Shown in pieces: positions 1 to 8,217 of a stretch of DNA of 20,366 bases. The number at the start of each line of letters is the position of its first letter. Within the stretch, counting starts at the first letter, position 1. The position numbers and the translations under genes are program-made. Origin of the DNA: Coemansia sp. RSA 922 (Eukaryota; Kickxellomycota; Kickxellomycetes; Kickxellales; Kickxellaceae); contig JANBQS010000350.1 of assembly GCA_027577415.1 (NCBI GenBank), forward strand, positions 1 to 20,366, read 5' to 3'. Under the pieces are notes generated by a model. It was not told the origin of the DNA, searched no databases, and was given only the letters and a program-made list of their open reading frames with translations.

Positions 1-774
1 CTAGATGTTACCGACGACGCGTCAGTTGATGCCGCTGTTGCTTACGTGCTTGCTGCTACTGGTGGGCGGATAGACATACTAGTTAACAACGCTGGCGTCA
101 ACTGTGTCGGCCCTGCAATCGAAGCACCGCTGGATCAAGTGCAGCAAGTCTTCAACACCAACTTTATTGGTCTAGCCCGTCTGTGCCGCGCCGTAGCTCC
201 TATTATGATGGACCGTCGTCAGGGTACAATAGTCAATGTGGGTTCTGTCGCCGGATACGCTGCTTCACCTTGGTTCGGCCACTATACTGCCACAAAGGCC
301 GCAGTTCACGCATATTCCGATTCTCTGCGTATGGAACTGGCACCCTTCGGCGTCAGTGTCGTTGTTGTTGCACCCGGTCGTATCAAGTCTCATATCGTTG
401 ACAATTATAGTGTGGATCTTCTGGATATTAACACACGGTACTCGATGGCGCGCCCGGCCATAGAGAAAGCGGCCATGTTCTCGCAAGGTGAAGGCGCAAC
501 ATCTACTAGCCAGTTTGCTCATGTTGTTGTGCCCAAGATCCTGCGCAGCTCACCACCCGCCTACGTTACCTACGGAGACGCTTCGACCAGTATATGGTGC
601 ATGTATTATGTGCCTCTGATTATCCTTGACTATCTCGTTAGCCATTACTTTGGTACTTACCAACTTGCCAAGGACCTGCACTCACCATCTATTTCGAAAT
701 CCGCCACCAACTCTGCTGTAGTGGGGGTGGCTCTTGCCGCAGTCGTATTGGGTGTTTTCTATGTTCTTTTCTAA
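1..774 (+). CDS. Short-chain dehydrogenase/reductase, AYR1-like 1-acyl-DHAP reductase (5' end outside window)
   Basis: Frame 1 is open from the first base, so the gene runs in from the left; 257 residues and a TAA stop are visible. The NNAG motif of classical SDR enzymes is at visible residues 29-32, the catalytic Ser in GSVAG at 82, and the Tyr-x3-Lys pair (YTATK) at 95-99. The N-terminal TGxxxGxG nucleotide loop lies outside the window. The pattern VAPGRIKS after the active site and a hydrophobic C-terminal segment of about 20 residues (AVVGVALAAVVLGVFYVLF) fit the fungal AYR1 type, which reduces 1-acyl-dihydroxyacetone phosphate with NADPH at the ER or lipid droplets. The tail would anchor the enzyme in a membrane. 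Another membrane-bound SDR with a different lipid substrate is possible. The SDR fold is secure; the substrate is inferred. Confidence 0.85.
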   Translation, partial: LDVTDDASVDAAVAYVLAATGGRIDILVNNAGVNCVGPAIEAPLDQVQQVFNTNFIGLARLCRAVAPIMMDRRQGTIVNVGSVAGYAASPWFGHYTATKAAVHAYSDSLRMELAPFGVSVVVVAPGRIKSHIVDNYSVDLLDINTRYSMARPAIEKAAMFSQGEGATSTSQFAHVVVPKILRSSPPAYVTYGDASTSIWCMYYVPLIILDYLVSHYFGTYQLAKDLHSPSISKSATNSAVVGVALAAVVLGVFYVLF

Positions 775-811
775 CTTTATTATTTATTAATTATTTCATT
801 AAAGTGATGCT
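775..811. other. 37-bp convergent 3' intergenic gap
   Basis: The stop codons of the SDR gene (+) and the F-box-type gene (-) are separated by 37 bp of almost pure A/T. TTTATT/AATAAA-like strings occur in both orientations, so the two mRNAs very probably overlap at their 3' ends. Confidence 0.6.
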
Positions 812-2539
812 TTAGTCTTTGATAATATGCCACATGCGCCCTGAAGACCGTTCAAGTCCTCTTAGGTCAACTGAGTTGAACCCATCCTCAGTAAGCAACT
901 CGCGGCTGCCATCTTGTAGCGAATTAATGTTTAAGCCACGACATAGGTTCGTTAGCATCAGTAAGTATGTAGACAGGTTTCCTAGCTGGTAGCTCCTTGA
1001 AAAGCCAAAGGTCCAACACCAAAGTCGCTCTCCTGTGGAAATACCGTCTGGGACCAGGTAGTCACGGAGTGCAATCAGAGATAAGCCAGAAACGGGTGTA
1101 ATATTGGGGGCCATGGTATGTAGATCAGAGAGATTCGGAAGCGACTTTACAAGCATGACAACATCCCAGAGCACCGGCTCTGTGTTTGGCAGCGACAGTG
1201 CCCTGATACAGGTATAGTCATTGAAAAGCGTTGGGGCATCCAAGAGCAAGCTTCTAAATGACTCACTCCCAATCTCGCGCGTAATTGCTTGAGGCCCAAT
1301 ACTGAGTGCAAACCGACAATATGCTTCAGAAGTTGCAAAGATTTGGGCCCTAGAGTCAAATACCAGGCTAGTATAGACAATACGTAGCTTTGAGTGACTA
1401 AAGGGCCTAAAAACCTGGTAGCGGTCAAGTACGTCGACTGTTGTGTGGTACAGTACCATATACAAACTCCTGAGTGTCGATGCATTTCCTCTAAAGGGGG
1501 TGTCATCGCCGAAAGGATAGTCAATGTTGATCATTAGCCATTGTAGCTTAGGGAAGGGTGTTGCTCCAGGAAAGACAGGCAGCTGTGCCCTTTCCCAGTC
1601 CGCCTGCCGTGGCAAGGTGAGGCCAAGTCTATACCACCTATCCAAAGTAGGCGAGTGGCGAAGGGCAAGTGTGTGCAAATTTGGGTACTCGACGTAGCTA
1701 CCCTCGGAGCCCTGGACAAATCTAGAAGCATCCACAACGCTACTGAACTCGACCATTATGTGCTCTAGCGTTTGGGCATTTCTCTGCGCCAACTGCATAA
1801 CCAGTTCGTAGCCAAAGTCGGCTGTATACGCTAGAGTCACCAAATCTCGTGCCCCGTCCAACTGTAGATCTTCAAACTTGTACAGGCGGCTAGAATGATG
1901 CACTATACATCTAAAGCGCTGGCAGAGTTGAGCGATAAGGCGATCAAAGTGCGGTCCGACTACTTTGGGTAGGTACTCTGGACTATGAGGGCCCCCGAAT
2001 TTGATTATCTCAGTTCTAGGCGCCATTTGCCATAGCCGAGCCACAAATGCGCTCATATTAACCTCGATTGCGGCTGAGTTGACTGTTGAACGCATTCGAG
2101 GCCTCTCTGCGAGAAAGATCAGCCAAAGTATACGAACCCGCGGAAAGGAACATCCATCGTAAGGCGCTGACAATAGAAGCCCTAGCGCCTTGCCAGTAAA
2201 GATTATCCATGGCTCCAACTTAATTCCCAGTCCCTTGGCCAAGTGATGTGTGGAATAGTGGATACTGCGCAGGCATGCTGGCCACAAAGTTCGTATGGCC
2301 TTGGCTTTCTTTGGCTGTGCTCCAAGCTCCAATGTGTATTGCGAACTGTACCGCGAGTAAACGACCTCTCAAAAGTTACGACAGACCCAGAGCAGTGGCA
2401 TCTGCAACAGCAGGCGCTCTTCAATATTGTTAGTGTTAGTGGTTCCAAGAAAAGCCTGTTTAGAGCCATCCACAACAAAGTCAACCACCATCTCGGTAAC
2501 GTGAGGAGGAAGAAGTTGGAATATTGGCAAAATTTGCAT
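812..2539 (-). pseudogene. F-box/leucine-rich-like protein interrupted by an in-frame TGA
   Basis: Read from ATG 2539 to TAA 812, this is one continuous frame of 576 codons including the final stop, broken only by TGA at 2371-2369. Before the TGA, about 56 residues resemble an F-box: LLPPHVTEMVVDFVV, then a Leu-rich stretch ending LLWVCRNF. Directly after it the same frame goes on as EVVYSRYSSQY and then about 500 residues with a conserved-looking body (YSTHHLAKGLGI, APYDGCSFPRVRILW) and spaced Leu/aromatic strands such as YPNLHTLAL and FPKLQWLMINI, as in degenerate leucine-rich repeats. I recall similar F-box-type families, expanded in Coemansia-like fungi, as having an Arg where the TGA sits. 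F-box proteins are substrate adaptors of SCF ubiquitin ligases. If translated as it stands, only the F-box fragment would be made; a start after the stop would give an F-box-less protein. A sequencing error or readthrough cannot be excluded. Confidence 0.6.
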
Positions 2540-2778
2540 CTTTTTTCGCTGTAGAGATGAAAAATAGCAAAAAAACAGAGCGACAAAGAGCAGAGATGAG
2601 CAAAGAGAGGGAGAGAACAATGATGTGGGCGAATATAAAGTCTAGCGGGCTGGGAGAAGTATTACGCAATCGTTTTAGCCTGTGTGGTCCAACGGAACAA
2701 CAATTTAATAACAAACGAGCTGATCTCTGGTTGCTTAATCAAAACTGTATTATAGCCAAGTTACTAAAGAGTATGCGA
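2540..2778. other. Intergenic region between two minus-strand genes
   Basis: About 240 bp holding the 3' UTR of the DUF4246 gene and the promoter of the F-box-type gene. On the minus strand, 2570-2640 is a C/T-rich tract, typical of fungal leader or core-promoter sequence. I see no RNA gene or further conserved frame here. Confidence 0.4.
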
Positions 2779-4599
2779 CTAAACGCCAAAAAAAGCATCA
2801 GGCTCGAACAAACCGGATATGAAATTCATGATATTTTTATCCTGGTGCACTTGCGGGCGAGTCTTCTTGGCCTCTTTGAGTGAAATAGGAAAGTCAACCT
2901 TGGCCATGATACCATCCATTACTAGCTGCGGCAAACTGCGGAATGGCTCACATAACACCACATCGTCAACCCACCAGTCTTGTTGCTGCGGCGGCACAAT
3001 CTCTGTCGACGGAATGCGCGTACTTGGATCCACAAAGTAAAACGTAAGCATCTTGCAGTGACCAGACTTCGTCTTGTCAGCTAGCTCGAGCTCGGGCACT
3101 TTAAACTGGTGTATGTTGGGGAACACCACACACTGTCCGTCTCTAATGCCAACACCGCCTAGCTCCTGTGATACGGGGCAGCCTAGCTCCAACCGGTCTT
3201 GCTCTATACCATACGCATTGACAACTGACTGCATGTCATATCGATTTGCCGCAAAATTTGTAGCATCAAATGCCTCACGGAATAACAAACTGGTCGGAGC
3301 AACATTTGCCACGTGGTAGAAAAAAATACCAGTGGCAATAATGCGCTCGTTAGCCAAGCCTGCTACACTCCAGTCCTTGCCACCATAGATTGGCTTCTCT
3401 GAAGTCAGCTCAATGTTGGACATTTTGACAATGGCTTGTAGCCGCCGTCCACTGAGTTTGTAGGGATTAACAGGACGTGTAGGCGCAACAAACGGCTCAG
3501 GTTGCGGGTGGACAAATGTTGCATATCTTCTCCAGAGCTGGAACTCCTCGTAGTAATCGTTGTCGTCCGAATGTGGCAGGGGATCATCACTCTCGTAGTA
3601 TTCATCCGGATCTGGCTTCACTCGTGGCTGGCGCGGGTGCACTAGATCGGTCACGACTTGTTCCAAAAGCGGGAGAAACTTGGAGAAGACACTGGCAATG
3701 ACCGGGTAAAGCGCTGCGTGTTTGACGGGGTGCAGGTTGTTGATGTAGGACTCGATAGTGACAGCTCCATTATAACCAACGCGGAACTCCGATGGTAACC
3801 AGCTGAACTCTTTGGAAAAATAAGAGCCATACTGCCAATCCATATTCGGCCTTTTCGGGAGATAGTAGTTAGACTCTCTGTCCGTGATAACGTTTAAAGC
3901 CCATGTATTAGTCAAGTCTCCGAGCGGTCTCCGATGCCAGTGACCAAAGTTTCGTGCCCATGCAGGGCTCCAATACAGCGACTTCATCATCATCACAGCA
4001 CGGCGCCACTTGTCAAGAGACCCAGGAAACTTCCCCGCCTTCTCATGCTTGAGAATTTCGTGTGGCAACGTACTAGTCTGGCGACACAGCCTCGAGCGGC
4101 TATATATCAGTGGGTATAGCGACGGATCTATCAAATTGAGTACGCGAGAGCAGTCATTTGGATGCCAGTCTTTTTGGCGATCTGGAACGCTCTCAAGAAT
4201 GGCGGCATAGTCCCTGAGCTCACTCGTGGTCTCAGCGTCAACAAGCGCATCTGAGAACCACACGCCGTCTGCTGCGCTAAGTCTGATTTTGCTGTCCGGT
4301 GGGTGTAAAGACGCATAGTATGCTAGCTCGTCCATAACATATGCAAACTCAACATCAGTCAGCCTCTTCGCCTCGGCTTCGGCGGTCCATCCAGCGCGAG
4401 CATCGGCGTCATTAAGGGAGTCGATCCAGTCCGACTTTGAACGAATATCTCTGCTTATCTGTCGCATCCGCCTTTCCACAAGCGTATCTATTGGCTCAGG
4501 CTCGCAAGCATACATGGCGCCAGGAGGGAAGAGAACTCTAATGCGCTCATCCAATGTTGCCAATGGCGGGACAACAATAGCAGTGCGGCGCGTTCTCAT
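2779..4599 (-). CDS. DUF4246 family protein, probably with degenerate active site
   Basis: A single-exon frame encodes 606 residues from ATG 4599. The frame stays open upstream to another ATG at 4737, but that extension is Lys/Arg- and Pro-rich and lies in a purine/pyrimidine-biased leader; family-like sequence begins just after the chosen Met. The C-terminal half carries what I recognise as DUF4246 hallmarks: IVKMSNIELTSEKPIYGG (390-407), ANERIIATGIFFYHV (416-430), GQCVVFPNIHQFKVP (488-502) and KMLTFYFVDPSTRI (516-529), then VPPQQQDWW. An acidic segment near 328-352 is probably a loop. The biochemical role of the family is not established to my knowledge; the arrangement recalls 2-oxoglutarate/Fe(II) dioxygenases. 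WSVAG (410-414), QFKV and GHCKM stand where I recall WHVEG, QHRV and GHRK, so the protein may be inactive. The family call is fairly firm; the loss of function is inferred. Confidence 0.8.
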   Translation of the reverse strand: MRTRRTAIVVPPLATLDERIRVLFPPGAMYACEPEPIDTLVERRMRQISRDIRSKSDWIDSLNDADARAGWTAEAEAKRLTDVEFAYVMDELAYYASLHPPDSKIRLSAADGVWFSDALVDAETTSELRDYAAILESVPDRQKDWHPNDCSRVLNLIDPSLYPLIYSRSRLCRQTSTLPHEILKHEKAGKFPGSLDKWRRAVMMMKSLYWSPAWARNFGHWHRRPLGDLTNTWALNVITDRESNYYLPKRPNMDWQYGSYFSKEFSWLPSEFRVGYNGAVTIESYINNLHPVKHAALYPVIASVFSKFLPLLEQVVTDLVHPRQPRVKPDPDEYYESDDPLPHSDDNDYYEEFQLWRRYATFVHPQPEPFVAPTRPVNPYKLSGRRLQAIVKMSNIELTSEKPIYGGKDWSVAGLANERIIATGIFFYHVANVAPTSLLFREAFDATNFAANRYDMQSVVNAYGIEQDRLELGCPVSQELGGVGIRDGQCVVFPNIHQFKVPELELADKTKSGHCKMLTFYFVDPSTRIPSTEIVPPQQQDWWVDDVVLCEPFRSLPQLVMDGIMAKVDFPISLKEAKKTRPQVHQDKNIMNFISGLFEPDAFFGV

Positions 4600-4880
4600 T
4601 GCGTTTAGTACCAAGTTAATGAGATAAATACGAAGAGGAAACAGAGGAGGAGAGAAACAGAGGAGAGAAAGCCCTTTCCCTCTTTTCAATCTCTTTTTAG
4701 TAGTTTCTGTCTGCTCATGATTGCTGCGGATTTCCAAGCGACCTTTGCCAATTTGCGCTTGAATCGACGTTTGTGGATTTGCAACATCTGGCGATTATCC
4801 GAGTGAACCTAATGTGCCAACTACCATTCATATTTTTTTCCTCGCTACTGCTTCACTACTAAGAAACCCCTATTGCCACA
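4600..4880. promoter_or_regulatory. Shared divergent promoter region
   Basis: About 280 bp separates the start codons of the DUF4246 gene (-) and the LisH-like gene (+), so both promoters must lie here. The leader next to the minus-strand start (about 4620-4710) is strongly purine-rich on the plus strand, i.e. C/T-rich in the mRNA sense. The stretch before 4881 is also C/T-rich. No clear TATA box is visible. Confidence 0.45.
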
Positions 4881-5207
4881 ATGCAACGTTATAGACCAGA
4901 GGAATGTACTGACCCTGCCAAGATTATTGTTGCATACATAGAAGAGCGTAGCTTGCGGAAAACATATTATGCATTTCTTCGCGATGCTATACCTGACCTA
5001 AACGCGTTGCTAGATGAGGAGTGTGCTCTTGGCTTTTCTCGCAAGGTTAATAGTATGGACGATCTTATTCGTGCTCAGTACGACAGAGCACTTAGGTGGA
5101 TTGGAGATTTGGACGGCTCAGAGGCCTATATAATCAAAAATTGCAAGTACATTCTTGTTGGGAATGTGGTAGATGTGGGTACCATGGCTGAGGACTATGT
5201 AGCGTAA
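4881..5207 (+). CDS. Small hypothetical protein with LisH-like N-terminal motif
   Basis: A 108-residue frame starts in a good fungal context (CCACAATG). Residues 12-36 (DPAKIIVAYIEERSLRKTYYAFLRD) fit the LisH pattern: paired hydrophobics, Y-[IL] and a later A-F-L, which forms a dimerising helix pair in proteins such as LIS1 and CTLH-complex subunits. The remainder is predicted mostly helical (MDDLIRAQYDRALRWIGDLD) with no domain that I recognise. No WD40 repeats or CTLH domain follow; stops appear in all frames soon after 5207 and an AATAAA lies at 5256-5261. It is either a genuine small protein or the N-terminal remnant of a larger LisH protein. Codon use and start context support expression. 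The specific role is unknown. Confidence 0.55.
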   Translation: MQRYRPEECTDPAKIIVAYIEERSLRKTYYAFLRDAIPDLNALLDEECALGFSRKVNSMDDLIRAQYDRALRWIGDLDGSEAYIIKNCKYILVGNVVDVGTMAEDYVA

Positions 5208-5255
5208 TGAGCGACATCGTTCAAGCCAATAGTACTATGTAACTATTAAGTAACT

Positions 5256-5261
5256 AATAAA
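5256..5261 (+). terminator. AATAAA polyadenylation signal
   Basis: An exact AATAAA 49 bp after the stop of the small LisH-like gene; another AATAAA-containing stretch occurs at about 5336-5341. The first is well placed for 3' processing. Confidence 0.45.
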
Positions 5262-6136
5262 TTTGGTACTCTGGGCGTATTGCCTACATCTAATTAGAAG
5301 TTGCAAATGTGTATTTCTCATTGAATTGTACCAAAAAATAAATGGAGAAGTATTTCCGCCTGTTAGACATGCAACATGTTGCTTGTACTTGTTTGCAGCC
5401 ACAGTAGGCACTATATGTTCCATGGGTCTAGAGCGGTGTTAAAAAGGCGGGGCCACGTAGTCTACTAGGAGCTATGACATAAAAAGTACTACATGTTTTG
5501 CAATTTCCAAGAACGCAAAACACGTGTCACCAAAAAAAAAACAGGCCGTTGTGTGTTGGTATGGCGCAATGGATTCCCTCTCATTAGCCTACTCTATTAT
5601 TAGAAATAAACACAATGAGCGAACAGCAGAGAAAAATAAGTGGGGATGTGCTCCCAAAGGCATTTTTTTCAAGAGAGGCGGGCCGCTTGGTGCTGCTTTC
5701 TGCTCGAGCACCATGGTGACTTTGCAGTCAACTCCCTTTCTTCCGCAGTGGGGGGGTTTTCTATTGGCTGAGGTGTGGACACTGCTTGCAGATTTCAAAG
5801 GATGCTTTGTTTTAAAGGCTTACGTAATTTTCACAAGAAAAAAATGCTGTTTGCATCGCTTCACCAAGCAGGCAACACCAAGTGAAAGCCGAACAAAAAG
5901 CACACAAAGAGCTATGACGTTTTCAGCTGTTTTTCTTTTTCAACCTTTGTCAGTTCTTTTTATTTATTTTGCTTGGCTGGTGTTGGGCAGGCATCCATTT
6001 TGTCTGAACAACACAATTTTTTTGTTTAAAAAGCAGGTGGACTGCCCGTCCAAATTTATTTTCTCTTTTATTTTTCGTCACCTCAGCTTATTCCGACATT
6101 TTTTTAAACCTCCGTACTAAAGCACGTAAACCGCTT
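5262..6136. other. Long intergenic region, no convincing gene
   Basis: About 875 bp with homopolymer runs (A at 5530-5540, G near 5751, T-runs throughout). Open frames here are Phe-rich translations of T-tracts without recognisable motifs. A palindromic CACGTG lies at 5521-5526. GAGCTATGAC occurs twice (about 5469 and 5910). No tRNA, rRNA or transposon ends are visible. It may be decayed gene sequence or the promoter of the ubiquitin-like frame. Confidence 0.5.
5521..5526. promoter_or_regulatory. CACGTG E-box
   Basis: A CACGTG palindrome inside AAAACACGTGTC. The same 12-mer occurs at about 17073-17084 upstream of TAF2. CACGTG is the site of Cbf1/Pho4/USF-type bHLH factors. Six-base sites occur by chance, so the call is weak. 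Confidence 0.25.
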
Positions 6137-6479
6137 ATGAATCTTCCAGAAGCTCCAGAGTTTGTAATCGTAGTGAGTATTCTAGGCACAAAGCATAAAG
6201 CTGAGTTTGTCGTAAAAGAAACGGACACGGTAAAATCGGTTAAAAAAGAAATTGGCAAACACTTCGGTCTAAAATGTGACGATTTCATGTTTATAGAGAG
6301 TGAAACGGAATCAAAAGAATGTATAATTCTACCCAGTAATGCAAATCTATTTTTTTCTAAAACCAGATTCCATAGAAGTATTAAAGGATGACAACAAAAT
6401 TGACAGAGTCGAAGTTGAGTTAAAGATTCTTAACTTCAACGCCGTTGTCAATTATGACTTTTCAGTGGTGCCGCAATAA
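6137..6479 (+). pseudogene. Small ubiquitin-like fold protein, frameshifted in a T-run
   Basis: From ATG 6137 the frame reads 84 residues and stops at 6391. Residues 9-52 (EFVIVVSILGTKHKAEFVVK, then TVKSVKKEIGKHFGLKCDDFMF) look like a beta-grasp/ubiquitin-like start: two beta strands, then a helix with the V-x2-VKKxI pattern. After seven T at 6350-6356 the annotated frame loses coding character (SKTRFHRSIKG). The frame obtained by skipping one T continues with acidic, strand-rich sequence (FLKPDSIEVLKDDNKIDRVE) to TAA at 6477-6479, giving about 113 residues. Either a T was inserted into a six-T run, or the read has an error, or a +1 shift is used. Codons are A/T-ending, unlike neighbouring TAD1. 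Crinkler N-termini and elongin-B-like proteins are other beta-grasp families it could relate to. The family is not firmly identified. Confidence 0.45.
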
Positions 6480-6757
6480 TGCACAATTTCGATGGTATAT
6501 CGTTGCTGATCACTGCTTACATTCCACTAGGTGCTTGAATTGGTTGTCACAGGTACGTTTTAGGGAGTACTTGCAGCTTAGCACTTGCGTGGGTCAATGT
6601 AAGTGACAGAACCCTTTTATTAGATTGGCCAAGTTGTCCATAATATCCTCCCAAAGTAGACATTTGCTGTGTATTATTGTACGACTTTTGTGTTTTGTCA
6701 ATAAATAAAAAATATATTGTCAACTATATCTTGTTATTCTGCTACGAATATTGCGCT
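6480..6757. promoter_or_regulatory. Promoter/5' leader region of TAD1
   Basis: About 280 bp, A/T-rich just before the TAD1 start (AATAAATAAAAAATATATTG near 6700-6719, which could hold a TATA-like element or the polyA signal of the upstream frame). No gene is seen. Confidence 0.35.
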
Positions 6758-8005
6758 ATGGCTGCTGACGCATCCACCGCCGACCAAATCGCCCAATGCG
6801 TTATTGACAGCTACCGTGCCTTGCCCAAGCGAGGCAAGCCCACATCCAAGGGTCCTGGCAAAGAGGAGTGGACAGTGCTAGCCGGGGTTGTCATAGAAGA
6901 TACATGCCCAACAGCCAGCGAGAGATTCAAATGCGTCGCTCTGGGCACTGGTCTCAAGTGTCTGCACTCGGAACAACTACGCCCATTTGGCGACACAGTG
7001 CACGACAGCCACGCCGAGATTATCGCACGTCGTGCATTAGTTGTATACTTGATGAACCAATTACAGCAGTCGATGACAGCCATTCCATGTCAGAAGCCTG
7101 GAACTTTCGATCTACAGCCAGATAGTACAAAGTACCGATTTGGTGGCGAAGGCCAACTTTTATTGCACTTGTACACGTCGCAGTGCCCCTGCGGAGACGC
7201 CACAGTCGAATCTCTCAAGACAGCTGAAGACGACAACAGCGGTAATAGCAATGAGCAGCCACAGCTCAAGAGACGCCGAGTCAATAACGCCGTGATTCGC
7301 GGGCACCAGGATTTTGGCAGCTTGGGAACTTTGCGACTCAAACCAGGGCGCGCAGACTCGATTCCTACACTGTCCATGTCGTGCAGTGACAAGATAGCCC
7401 GGTGGAATGCAATTGGAGTGCAAGGAAGTCTACTCGCCAAACTCATCGACCCCATTTACCTCAGCAGTATCGTAGTTGGCGACTTGTTCAATTGGCAGTC
7501 GATTGACCGAGCAATCAACCAACGCGTCGCTAACGCCTTGTTGGGCAAACAGCTTCCAGACGGATATAGAGCGAATCGGTGCACAATTGAGCAGACAGCA
7601 GTAGTGTTTGAGCGGTCGCAAACTGCAATGAAGGATACCATAGCGCCAAAGGATGATGTGGTGACGGCTGATGCCTCCATCTACTGGTATTCGGGCGCGA
7701 CATCGTCGGTAGCACTGGTCAACGGTCAAAGGCAGGGCGCCAAGATACGGCGTGGCGAGTGTCAAACAAGAAAACTGTGGCCAGATGTTTGCAAATTGGC
7801 TCTCTTCCACAAGTATCGCGAATTGTTCCCACCGAGCCAAGAGGTATCGACGTATCGTCAAGAGAAAGATCGAGCAACTGAGTATCAGGCAGTCAAGGCG
7901 TGCTTGTTGGAGTCGCAAGAGTTTGGGTCGTGGGTTCAGTGCCCCAAGGAGTACGAGTCATTTGACGTGGCAGGCGAGGGTAACCGTATAACAAATTTAA
8001 TATAA
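6758..8005 (+). CDS. TAD1: tRNA-specific adenosine deaminase 1 (TAD1/ADAT1)
   Basis: A single-exon frame of 415 residues. TAD1/ADAT1 deaminates adenosine 37 of eukaryotic tRNA-Ala to inosine, the first step toward 1-methylinosine. The protein has the complete A-to-I editing deaminase core shared with ADARs: DSHAEIIARR with zinc ligand His85 and proton-shuttle Glu87, CPCGD with zinc ligand Cys145, and TLSMSCSDKIARWN with zinc ligand Cys209, followed by GVQGSLLAKLIDPIYLSSIVVG. The motif KPGRAD at 195-200 precedes the third ligand, as in TAD1. There is no double-stranded RNA-binding domain, which separates it from ADARs. A polar, low-complexity insert (about 154-175) sits between the second and third ligands. 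The length matches the family (about 400 residues in yeast). I chose Met 6758 over the upstream in-frame start at 6677 because the extra 27 residues are hydrophobic A/T-tract translation. Confidence 0.95.
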   Translation: MAADASTADQIAQCVIDSYRALPKRGKPTSKGPGKEEWTVLAGVVIEDTCPTASERFKCVALGTGLKCLHSEQLRPFGDTVHDSHAEIIARRALVVYLMNQLQQSMTAIPCQKPGTFDLQPDSTKYRFGGEGQLLLHLYTSQCPCGDATVESLKTAEDDNSGNSNEQPQLKRRRVNNAVIRGHQDFGSLGTLRLKPGRADSIPTLSMSCSDKIARWNAIGVQGSLLAKLIDPIYLSSIVVGDLFNWQSIDRAINQRVANALLGKQLPDGYRANRCTIEQTAVVFERSQTAMKDTIAPKDDVVTADASIYWYSGATSSVALVNGQRQGAKIRRGECQTRKLWPDVCKLALFHKYRELFPPSQEVSTYRQEKDRATEYQAVKACLLESQEFGSWVQCPKEYESFDVAGEGNRITNLI

Positions 8006-8217
8006 AAAGTTGAAACACAAAGCGGCAACGATGGCCGGGCTCAGATCCATGTTTTTATGCTGTGGCCAAGAATCAGATCAGATGATCATCGCTTGATTTG
8101 ATCCAAAACCAACACAAGTTGTGAATGAGAGTGGGTGAAGGCGTAAAGTAAGGCTTGGGCGAAAGTGCTGGTCCTGCCTTTGCAAATATCCAAGAATTTT
8201 TTTAAAATCAATTAAAA
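8006..8217. promoter_or_regulatory. Promoter/5' UTR of eL37 gene
   Basis: About 210 bp between TAD1 and the ATG exon of eL37, including the TAD1 3' UTR. TGAT-containing motifs cluster at 8075-8103 (AGATCAGATGATCATCGC, then TTGATTTGATCC), a possible factor-binding site. No clear TATA box. Confidence 0.35.

Noticed and set aside
2336..2390. A 34-nt intron (GTAAC...TACAG on the minus strand) that would remove the TGA in the F-box gene
   Set aside because: Too short, no branch site, and it would shift the frame away from the conserved-looking continuation.
4600..4737. 46-residue N-terminal extension of the DUF4246 protein
   Set aside because: It translates a purine/pyrimidine-biased leader, and the downstream ATG at 4599 fits the start of family-like sequence better.
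5615..5719. 34-codon frame with good start context (CACAATGAGC)
   Set aside because: Short, no family resemblance, and no clear donor site leading to a second exon.
5524..6120. 198-codon open frame on the plus strand
   Set aside because: The translation is Phe/Lys-rich from T and A runs, has no recognisable motif, and opens without a good ATG; likely a chance frame in A/T-rich intergenic DNA.
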